NCBI RefSeq assembly: GCF_003589595.1
Contig: NW_020653750.1
Location: 6,608,160 to 6,672,159, forward strand
Origin: Hyposmocoma kahamanoa
Lineage: Eukaryota; Arthropoda; Insecta; Lepidoptera; Cosmopterigidae
DNA: 64,000 nucleotides
Reading direction: 5' to 3'
Position 1 is the stretch's first letter, and every line of letters begins with the position of its first letter. The translations under genes and the position numbers were made by a program. Positions 56,072-64,000 of the stretch are shown in pieces. The notes beneath the pieces were generated by a model. It ran no database searches, had not been told where the DNA came from, and was given only the letters and a program-made list of their open reading frames with translations.

Positions 56072-56275
56072 ACGACCTTCGTGGCCGAGTGGGTTGCACA
56101 CCAGTTTTCATGACGATGCCTTCTCTGAGGTGCCGGGTTCAATCCTCGGCCTGATTAATGTAAAAAACTAACTTTTCTATATTGTCTAGAGTCTGAGTGT
56201 CTGCCCGTTGTCGTTGTTTCTGATTTCCATAATACAAGTGTACTTAGTTACTTACTTTGGGATCAGTTCTAAAAT
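56072..56275 (+). repeat. tRNA-derived SINE, full-length
   Basis: Head with A box TGGCCGAGTGG (56082-56092) and B box GGTTCAATCC (56136-56145), then the body CTCGGCCTGATTAATGTAAA, TATTGTCTAGAGTCTGAGTG, GATTTCCATAATACAAGTGT and TACTTTGGGATCAG. This is the common lepidopteran SINE head and body. A tail piece of the same family lies at 10125. Confidence 0.8.
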
Positions 56276-57681
56276 TTTGAATATTTTCAAAAAATTGAAC
56301 TAAGATTACAGACCACAATAAAAAGTCAAACGTCAGTCTTCAAAAGGAGCATTTTTTAGATTAATCAAATTGCAGCCTCAGTGAAGTAAATTGAAAGCTC
56401 TCTTATTTTAATTTCGCCTCATGGGAATGATTTCCATTTTCTGAGACATTTTTAAGGCATGTGTTGTTCGTGTATATAATGTTTGCACCACTGCTTCCAA
56501 TATACATTTCACTTTCACTTTTCGCTATAGCCCATTTGAAGTTTCCAGTACTTATTTGATATTGTTGTAATTAAATTACAATATAAATTTAATATTCCTC
56601 TTTATTAATTTTAATATTCGTCTTATTAATTTAAGCATTGGTTTAAGACATACTTAAGTTTAGTGCAAGTGGACATAAGAGTCGTGAATGTTGTTAATGT
56701 GTAATCCTACTGCAAATTCGGATCTTTAACAGTGACGCTATCGACATAGCGTACCGCTTCTGGTTGGTGATATCCAGGTTTGTTATCTGACTGTATGTGG
56801 ATACATTGCGCGTTCTTAAGTAAGTGGATATCGATTTTATTTGTTAGTGTTGGGAATATTCTAATTGCAGCAGGTTCTTGTAAACAATACAGATAATTAC
56901 TAGAAACACATATACTTCACGCCCTTTTCTCATTCATATAAAGGGACAAAAGCCTTCTACTTGTTACGATCCCGACAATATCTTTCGCCTCATCAACAGG
57001 CGCTGTGCTTTCATTCATGCTGGGCAATTGAGGATATTATTGACCTGGTCCTTCTTTAAGACGTCCTTAATTTGGTTATGGTAAGTTCGCCTTGGTGGGC
57101 CCTTGTTAACGTGCTCGCTCACTCTACCCCTTATAAATCTGTTTTGTCAATTTTAGCTAGTTCTATTATTTTCATCATTCTCGCTAAAATATCTCTATTA
57201 AAATATTTACCAGTGATACGTGTTTGATGTGGTTCTCTTATAATTTACCTGTGATGTTGTATTCCACAGAGTTACTTCTATAATAAGAATCGTATAAAAA
57301 AAAAGAATAAAAAATGTAAAAACCCGAGTATCTACTCAAAAGGTATTAACATGGCTTGATCTTTCAAATTAATTGTGGGTACCTAATATGTTTTGGCGAA
57401 GTCGGAGATCAACGCTACGTTTCATTCCTCCCTAGAGCCCCAATCCCGACTTAAATTTACAATTGAATTAAATGCTAAAGGTCCGTATATTTATTTTTGA
57501 CAAGGGAATCGGATTTTTCTTACTTTTATTCCTTGTATTTAATTCCGTTATGGCCACGTTGATACTTTTCGTATGACAACGTTTCATAATATGGCCTTTA
57601 GCGTCTGCCATATTCATTTTGACGCCATGAAATCTACGGCTGTCTAAATGTTGTATTTCAAAACCGGTTGAGAAGTTTAGG
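56276..57681. other. no gene; one half-MITE
   Basis: 56622-56673 matches 55036-55087 in inverted sense at 49 of 52 positions (single arm of the MITE at 55041). The remainder is unassigned. Confidence 0.5.
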
Positions 57682-57944
57682 CTGTAAGAGCGCCTTCAAA
57701 ATTAGCCTTTTACAGAAACGCTGCCGTTGCCCCACTGTGGCGGTGCAGTCGTCCTGCTTCTAATTTTCATACAATATTTAGAAGCGTAATTGCAGATCCA
57801 TGTCGTTATACGTGCGCGGCAATTTTGCAGTCAAAATTGGTGAACTGAAAATTATTGAAGCGCTACAGACGCACTGCTGGCGCGCCACAGTTGCGTAGTT
57901 GCGCAGTACTTTTACAAGCGCCAAAGTTGAAGGCGCCCTTACAG
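57682..57944. mobile_element. 263-bp MITE with CTGTAAGRGCGCCTTCAA ends
   Basis: CTGTAAGAGCGCCTTCAA (57682-57699) and TTGAAGGCGCCCTTACAG (57927-57944) are inverted with one mismatch. Further inward TTTTACAGAAAC and AGTACTTTTACAAG also pair. The interior is rich in GCGC and GCAGT steps and has no ORF. Confidence 0.75.
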
Positions 57945-58557
57945 ATAAAACACATTATCCTCCTTTTGCACTCGCCTTAGTTGGGTAAAAACAATGGTTC
58001 TCATTAACATTTCCAAAGTTAAATATTAAAATTGAGGATGTCAGAATATAAATTTGTACATTTCGATTGCCTGAAATGATTACTTTTCTCCTTGGGGGCC
58101 ACGAGTGTTGAATACGTGACATGGTGAGATTGTAAAATTGTTATTCCACCCATGTTGAGAAGCCTGTCTTGGATAGACGAAAATTGTTTCGCAGATTAAA
58201 TATACGCGTCATGTCAAACGGGAAAAAAGTGGTGCCTGAGTAGTCATCATCATTAAGCTATTGCACTTCCAAGATCTGACTGTTCTAAAGGAAGGATTCA
58301 CGCTATAGATTTGGCACAAAGAACGTTGGAAATTTCACACGTTCTCCCATGATCTAATTAATTACAAACGTTTTTGCTTTGTAAGACGTTGTTAATCAAT
58401 AGATGGCGCTGGTATCTTCTTTTTATTAGCCATGCCATTTTTATATATGTTTTCAGAATCCGAAATATATTTCATAAAGGCAGGGACTTACTTGAAAAAC
58501 GTTTAAAATTCTTTTTACAAGAACCAAGGAACCCAGTAGAAATAATGATCTTCTAGA
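57945..58557. other. no recognisable feature
   Basis: AT-rich. The ORF at 58374-58556 is unremarkable. Confidence 0.45.
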
Positions 58558-58720
58558 TTTAGTAGTAGTAGAGCTCCTTGTAAAAGAATTCGACCAGGAA
58601 AGTACTGCCACTTTACCCATATCTACCGTTAAGCAGTAATGTGAGCATTACTGCGTTCCGGTTTTGAAGGATAAGGATGCTGATTTAATTACAGTGACGG
58701 GCGCAGCAGCAGTGCCCTTA
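58558..58720 (+). repeat. SINE-like family 1, 5' half
   Basis: TTTAGTAGTAGTAGAGCTCC to GCAGTGCCCTTA, lacking the GGCACATGGGACTTGTCAAC stretch and the entire 3' half, so not a simple 5' truncation. Confidence 0.75.
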
Positions 58721-58910
58721 CAATACAATTAATCCAAGTTGAAGCTGTCGTGTATTAAAATTATCAGTTATTGTCAACTATTCTCTGTGCACTTTTTAGA
58801 GAGGGCTCTTTACGACGATATAGCGTAATTTTTCTAACAAAGGAGGTAATATTTGCAGGTAGTTTAATTAATTACACTGTTCAAACCGTAGGTATACGAA
58901 AAAATACTTT

Positions 58911-59217
58911 CGTAGCAGCAGAGCTCCTCGTAAAAGAGTTCGTCCAGGAAGTACTGCTACCTTACCCATTTCTACTACCGTGCAGTGATGTGACAATACA
59001 ATTACTGCGTTCTGGTTTTGAAGGGTAAGGGTGATGGTGAAATTACAGGCACATGGGACTTTTCAACTTACGTCTCAGTGTAATGGCCGCAGTGGCAGTG
59101 CCCTTCAGAACTTTTTTGTTCAAAGCTCTGCGCGGCACTGCAGTTGTCTTGGACAGGCGTGTCGCTTATCACCAGGCGCACGACCTGTTCATACCGTCAC
59201 TTGTATTTATATAAAAT
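58911..59217 (+). repeat. SINE-like family 1, full-length copy
   Basis: CGTAGCAGCAGAGCTCCTCG to CGTCACTTGTATTTATATAA, about 307 bases. Both ends and all internal landmarks are present. The 62-85 codon frames across it are repeat-derived. Confidence 0.85.
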
Positions 59218-59540
59218 AGTAATTGTATTATAAAGAGAACTGCCCGCATCAGCTATCTGGGGCGATATGACTTGATGACTCTAAACCCGTTAGGTGTAAT
59301 GTATTATTTATGTTATTTTAAGGTCAATCTTCTCCGATATGCACGCTTCGTCCCGATGTTTTCCTTAGTCGTTAGTGCGAGTTATTGCTACTAAACATTA
59401 ACAAGCGCCTCTCAATCCAGAAGCAAGGGTTCTCCCAATGGGCTACCACCACTTCCGCAGTGTTTAATAGTAATTACTCAATCCTGCGATTACCTGTTTC
59501 GTGACTTACTGATAATATCGGATTTATTATATTTTTTTAC

Positions 59541-59930
59541 TATAAATAAATAAATAAAAATAATTTATTTCGGGCAGCAAAGACCCATAATAGACAAAAC
59601 ATTTCACATTATTAATACAATTTATAAAATCAAAATTAAATTAAAATTAAACCCATTGCATCTATCAAAAATCAAAATAATAAAATAATAATAATATCAT
59701 GCAAAGGAAAACAAATCAAAATAATAAAAATAAAATTTAAATGAATATAAAATAAATGAAATTAAATCTAATAGTAACCTAATTTTAATTTTTAATTACC
59801 GCCATGTCCGGCACTATAGCAGGCATGCTTATCGCAACAATGCCGGACATAGGGGCAATCTAGCCTTTCCGCTATCATGTTCAGGACGGTATTAGAGCTG
59901 GCCCGCACTCTGCGCACCAGTGACTATACT
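59541..59930 (-). repeat. LINE 3' end, CR1/Jockey-like
   Basis: Minus strand: CGGAAAGGCTAGATTGCCCC, TATGTCCGGCATTGTTGCGA, AGTGCCGGACATGGCGG, then AT-rich sequence to CTTTGCTGCCCGAAATAAAT and (TATT)n. The order of a short conserved 3' coding or UTR end and the ATAAATTATTT tail fits CR1/Jockey-like LINEs of Lepidoptera. There is no reverse transcriptase. Confidence 0.5.
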
Positions 59931-60860
59931 CGATGTTTTTTTATTAGCAACACCAACAGTTCCTACAATACATTTGATGTATGTATTAATGCTTTTAAAA
60001 CAATTTGTCTAATTGCATAAGAAATTCGCAAAATTCGCACTTCATGCAAAAGAGATTATTTAAAAAACACTGCTTTTAAAAAAAACAAAATATTTGTCTA
60101 AGACTTATTAATGTACTCATTAATGTTTTATTTTTAGAATGTCCTTTTAACTAATAAATTTAATAAGATATTTTTTATTATTAAAATAAAAACAATTTAT
60201 AACACCGCAGACTTTCTTTCTACACCACGGCTAGGGCTGGCTGGCAGAGATTTCTTTTCGATAAGCTCACCTTTGTATATAGCCTTTGTAATATCTACAG
60301 TAATCAATTAATAGAAATTGCCACCGAAATTAGGTAGAGAAAACTAATCTGAAAATTACCCATACCTACTTCAAATCAGTACTTTCTTAAACTTGGAAAC
60401 ATAATCATTTGACGTGGAGTTTTTAATTCTGCAAAACATGCGATAATGATCCAATGACGTCCTGGAGCGAGATGGGTAAACGACATCTAAGTTGAGGGTG
60501 GTACGAGATAGAGGTATGAGAGTAGCCAAGGTAGAATTTGATGGCTTAAGCTTCCGGTGGCTTATACCTGTGGGTGAAGTGGAGTTGGGACGTGCGTGTG
60601 TTGCGTGTGTGTGTGCGTGTGTGCATGCGCTTCTTTGCCCATTACAGGTAATACGTGTTTGTGCTGCTAATACTGCCTTAACAAAACGGACCTTGTTCAT
60701 GAAAATTGTTTATTATATTGTCTTGAGATAGTAGAATTTTGATCATAATTTGTCCGGTGCGCAGGTGGGCAAAGCATTATAGTGTCATGCGTACGTCTAA
60801 GGGGAATTTTTATCATATATGTATATCAATCTAATGTCTAATGTAAGGAAACATACGAAA
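59931..60860. other. no gene; GT-rich tract
   Basis: A (GTGT/GCGT)n purine-pyrimidine tract at 60590-60630 and a half-copy of the 18.5-kb MITE arm near 60318-60360 (CGAAATTAGGTAG…AACTAATC). The ORFs on both strands across the GT tract are compositional. Confidence 0.5.
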
Positions 60861-60861
60861 G

Positions 60862-60901
60862 GTAATTACATTTAAACGTCTACCGGTTTAAATGTAATTA
60901 C
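60862..60901. repeat. perfect 16-bp hairpin, 8-nt loop
   Basis: GTAATTACATTTAAAC (60862-60877) faces GTTTAAATGTAATTAC (60886-60901) around GTCTACCG. Confidence 0.85.
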
Positions 60902-60957
60902 GGATCTTTGATGAGTACGGATATTTTCATTTCATTGGACCTGAAGTGATTATACAG

Positions 60958-61075
60958 TAATGAATGAATGAATGAATGAAATATTCTTTATTGCATATAT
61001 GATTACAGTTAAAATACAATACAATAGCTAGTGCAACAGGCGGCCTTATTGCTACAGTACTTAACTTACCCCAAA
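60958..61075 (-). repeat. LINE 3'-end fragment with (TGAA)n
   Basis: (TGAA)5 then ATATTCTTTATTGCATATAT and GCAACAGGCGGCCTTATTGC. On the minus strand this is a GCAATAAGGCCGCCTGT block leading to a CAATAAAGAATAT(TTCA)n tail, a frequent lepidopteran LINE end. Confidence 0.55.
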
Positions 61076-61128
61076 ATGCTTCTTAAATATGCGAAATATG
61101 CAGTTTGAAGGTAAGGTATAAGGTTTGA

Positions 61129-61199
61129 AGGCAGAAATAGGTAAGGTGGCAGTACTTCCCTGGACGAACTCTTTCACAAGGAGCTCTATTGCTGGTAGA
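61129..61199 (-). repeat. SINE-like family 1, 5' end, inverted half
   Basis: GGCAGAAATAGGTAAGGTGG, GTACTTCCCTGGACGAACTC and AGGAGCTCTATTGCTG. It is joined directly to the 3' part of the family in the opposite orientation. Confidence 0.75.
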
Positions 61200-61356
61200 C
61201 TTATCTACTTATGTCCCCGAATGACGGGCGCAGTGGCAGTGCTCCTACGATCTTTGCGATTTAAAGCTCTGAGTGGCACAGGAATTACAAAGGACAACCG
61301 TGTCGCTTACTATCAGGCGCAAATCTTGTTAACCCTTCACTTGGTATAATGAAAAA
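61198..61356 (+). repeat. SINE-like family 1, 3' half
   Basis: GACTTATCTACTTATGTCCC through CTTTGCGATTTAAAGCTCTG to CACTTGGTATAATGAAAAAG. With the preceding feature it makes an inverted composite, as produced by twin-priming during target-primed reverse transcription. Confidence 0.8.
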
Positions 61357-63015
61357 GTCTTTGTATGCTTTGTCGACTGTAGGGTTGATGTGATTTTAAT
61401 CAATAATTTATGATCAAGAGAGACTAGATCACACACTACATTTGTTCTAACGGCTGCAGCTCGATTAATTTGTAATACCACCTCGACGACGGGGAAAAGG
61501 TAACCTTACACTTACTAATGTTGACTTTAACACAATTTAGATTGTAATAGTTGCTGCTGGTTGAACCTTGTGAGTGACTGTACTGATTCACCACAGAGTA
61601 GCTCCTTCGTTCTTTATTTATCTTTCCTTTTACCTTATTTGCCTGCGTCGAATGGAAGTTTTTGTTGAGCGCATTTCTAGAGCCTCAGCACTATTTCCCA
61701 TGCTATGGCAACCAATAATAATAGGTATGTTCAAAATTCTTCGTGGTGCGCAGAGATTAAACGTTTTTCAATCTTGTATAGTATTTCAACTAAAAATAAT
61801 CTTAACAGTTTTGAACACTGCAGGTAATCTCGATATTCTTAGGGCAGATTATAGGTTAGGGCAGGGCATTAGAATGGCTGATAAAATACCTTGACGTGGA
61901 TATATAACGTGGATATATGACGTGGGTAGATAACAGAAGAAGGTAACGATTCAACGTCTTTTTTTTTATTAAAACTGGTTATAAAACGTTTCATGTCTTC
62001 AATATTGTCTTAAGTATTTAATTTTTAAAATAAAAAGATCATTAAATAGGCTCACAACAGAATACAAAGCACGTCGACACAATTTAAAAGCTAAAACTCT
62101 CACACATTTTGTACTTATCTCGTGGCCTACAATACTGCAGCATATTTGAATATATTTGCCAACACAAGACAAGCTTGTAATGAATGTTACATGAGCATTA
62201 TGGATAAGAAGGGAGGCAAAAATGAGTAGGAATGTTGTGCGTTGTTCTACATTAATTGTTCTGCTCGGGTTGTATATTTGTGCGATAGGGGAATTGTTGT
62301 TTCAAGGGAAGTTAACCTAAAAATAAGGATTTTCATTCAACTTGCATTAGATAACGTGATTAATGGATAATGGGGCGTAATAAGTTTACTTTTCCATGTA
62401 ATTTTCACCATTTGTACCTGCCGGATAGCCTATCCACAAGTTATGTAGGTACTACGTGAATCAACGTTTCACGAATGTCTACTCGATATTATCCGGAAGA
62501 AAAACCCGATAAATATCAGGCAGATTGACAAAGGATAGAACTTTTTATTTTTATGTAATCAATCGCTTTATTTTGTTTATTTGTCGAAATAAGGTAGAAT
62601 AAAACCTTATTTTATAAAATTCAACTTATTCTGACATGATTGGGATGTGAATATGAACACCGAATATTTACTATAATTGAAACTATCAGTGCAATGGTGC
62701 TGTAACCCACATTAATTTAATTACTACTTTTTGGATAAATGAAAATAGCATCCAAATATAAAACTATTGTACGTATTGTACTACTACCAAGGTAGACGGC
62801 ACTTAGGTTAAATTCACCTGCCCTCATTTTCTTTAACATTTATATTGTTATCCTTTTTACCTGCTGCAACTGAACTACTGTTCGTAGTTGGGACAGCCTA
62901 TGGATTCACCGCCTTTAAAGACTTAACGCACTCTGGTAGTCTTTTTCGCTGTGTGTAATATCGCTTGTGTTTTACTGTATTGTTGTATTGTACTTAAACA
63001 CTGTTCGGTGATAAA
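61357..63015. other. no recognisable gene
   Basis: The 106-codon frame at 61574-61894 has no recognisable domain. A GTGGATATATRACGTGG duplication lies at about 61896-61926. The remainder is AT-rich and unassigned. Confidence 0.45.
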
Positions 63016-63019
63016 TGAG

Positions 63020-63058
63020 TAATCATTATCATAACTGTACCAGTTATGATAATGATTA
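63020..63058. repeat. perfect 17-bp hairpin, 5-nt loop
   Basis: TAATCATTATCATAACT (63020-63036) faces AGTTATGATAATGATTA (63042-63058) around GTACC. Confidence 0.85.
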
Positions 63059-63454
63059 TTACTATTATATTACTACCGTCTCTTCTCCGCCGAGACCGCC
63101 ACCGCGCCAACGGAACCGCCACGCGTTCATGCGCACATGGTATTAGAAAAAAAAGTACTTCGAGTAGTTGACTACACTCAACTAATTTTCATAGTTTTAT
63201 TGGTTTTCCATACAAACTTTCATCCTCTATTTCGCGTCCCTTAAAATGTATTTTTGTGACAGAAAATACCCTATGTGCTTCTCTTAGGTCCTGGCTCTCG
63301 CCAATTGTTTCAGCGGTTTAGGCGTGAAAACGTAACAGACGAGTTACTTTCGCATTTATGATATTAAATTATAGCGTCTGAAATTATAACATAGACTAAA
63401 TAGGAACCGAATCAAGAAGAATTGCAACGAAGGCTATTATATTATTTATGTTGC

Positions 63455-63500
63455 AAAGCAGTAATGTGAGGGGTAACTGTGCTGGTAAAATTACAGGCAC
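63455..63500 (+). repeat. SINE-like family 1, upstream part of an interrupted copy
   Basis: AAGCAGTAATGTGAGGGGTA, ACTGTGCTGGTAAAATTACA and GGCAC. The element resumes at 63780. Confidence 0.75.
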
Positions 63501-63779
63501 TTAATTATTAATACAAAGATCAAACACGAAAAAATTCCTTCGATCTGGTTGAATTCGAACCGACGTCTTCCAGCAAACCATGTTAGATGCTACGCCAACT
63601 AAGCCACGGAACGAACTAGCGAATCTTACAATTTTTTTTTGTTGTTTTTTTAAGTTGCAGATTTTTGTTTTCGACTTTTAACGACTTTTTTGCCGTAGCG
63701 AGTAGTAGACTTTTATAAATATAATTTAATATCATGGTGGTCAAATATCGTGACATTTAATAAACTTAAAAATTAGGGA
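63501..63779 (-). repeat. tRNA-derived SINE inserted into family 1
   Basis: Minus strand: A box TGGCTTAGTTGG (complement of 63595-63606) and B box GGTTCGAATTC (complement of 63551-63561), tail GATCGAAGGAATTTTTTCGT and TGATCTTTGTATTAAT. The leader AAAAAAGTCGTTAAAAGTCG and the upstream block AATGTCACGATATTTGACCA are shared with the 54.7-kb copy. It splits the family 1 copy between GGCAC and ACTTGTC. Confidence 0.75.
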
Positions 63780-63940
63780 TACTTGTCATCTTTATGTCTT
63801 AGGTTGACAGGCGCAGTAGGAGTGCCCCTCAAATCTTTGCGATTTATAGCTTTAAGTAGCACTGCCACTGCTATGGACAGGCGAGTCGTTTATCACCAGA
63901 TGCACTACTTGTTCGTTCCATCACTTAGTATAATACAAAA
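63780..63940 (+). repeat. SINE-like family 1, downstream part of the interrupted copy
   Basis: ACTTGTCATCTTTATGTCTT through GCGCAGTAGGAGTGCCCCTC, CTTTGCGATTTATAGCTTTA and ACAGGCGAGTCG to CATCACTTAGTATAATACAA. The short frame across it is spurious. Confidence 0.8.
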
Positions 63941-64000
63941 AGTAAAAGAAATATTCACCTTTTGACGGAAATCCTTACACTAACTGAGAAGATCTTAAAA

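Noticed and set aside
56072..56150. possible tRNA gene at the A/B-box pair
   Set aside because: The body and tail that follow are those of a dispersed SINE, and no clean acceptor stem was seen. The same applies to 29031, 54737 and 63551.
60590..60635. GT-rich tract as a regulatory or Z-DNA site
   Set aside because: Ordinary simple repeat with no nearby gene to regulate.
61574..61894. 106-codon plus-strand ORF
   Set aside because: No domain, no start context or splice pattern that would support a gene.

Overview
The window is eukaryotic nuclear DNA, AT-rich and built almost entirely of transposable elements. It is most likely from a moth or butterfly (Lepidoptera). The evidence is the repeat content rather than any host gene: tRNA-derived SINEs with the head seen widely in Lepidoptera (A box TGGCCGAGTGG at 56082), SINE and LINE tails of the CCCAGCAGTGGGAC type, an RTE-like LINE tail near 44.15 kb, an insect-type Crypton, and many short inverted-repeat elements. 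The species assignment is inference. Two runs of exactly ten Ns (38148-38157, 54368-54377) mark assembly gaps.

Only two protein-coding loci can be supported, and both belong to mobile elements. At 1423-2706 (+) is a Crypton-type tyrosine recombinase with a clean 93-bp GT-AG intron and two in-frame stops, so it is a pseudogene. At 33981-35024 (-) is an uninterrupted 347-residue DD34E Tc1-like transposase. It sits in a complete 1542-bp element (33722-35263) with perfect 26-bp terminal inverted repeats and TA target duplications, and is the best candidate for a recently active element. No host exon, tRNA, rRNA or known ncRNA gene was recognised in 64 kb.

Layout. 0-7 kb: hairpin and short tandem repeats, Crypton, two inverted-repeat DNA elements, the first copy of a SINE-like family, and a ~200-bp tandem array. 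7-15 kb: mostly unannotated, with fragments of four repeat families and a 98-bp tandem array. 15-30 kb: retroelement remnants, an imperfect-palindrome MITE at 18.5 kb, several SINEs, and a long stretch with nothing recognisable. 30-36 kb: 74-bp tandem repeats carrying TGCAGTATCTA palindromes, then the Tc1 element. 36-54 kb: dense SINE-like copies in both orientations, several MITEs, and RTE-type and tRNA-SINE copies. 54-64 kb: tRNA-derived SINEs, MITEs, LINE 3' ends, further SINE-like copies, and a clear nested insertion at 63455-63940.

The elements do not form a pathway. They form a layered insertion record. The high-copy SINE-like family ('family 1', about 20 copies) is oriented by its A-rich end. 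'Family 2' has CCGACTTCAAAA-type inverted ends. 'Family 3' carries the ACGTTTCG block. No convincing undescribed biological system was found. The most interesting points are the intron-bearing Crypton relic, the intact Tc1 copy, the TGCAGTATCTA palindromic repeats on both sides of that Tc1 copy, and a set of very clean short hairpins.
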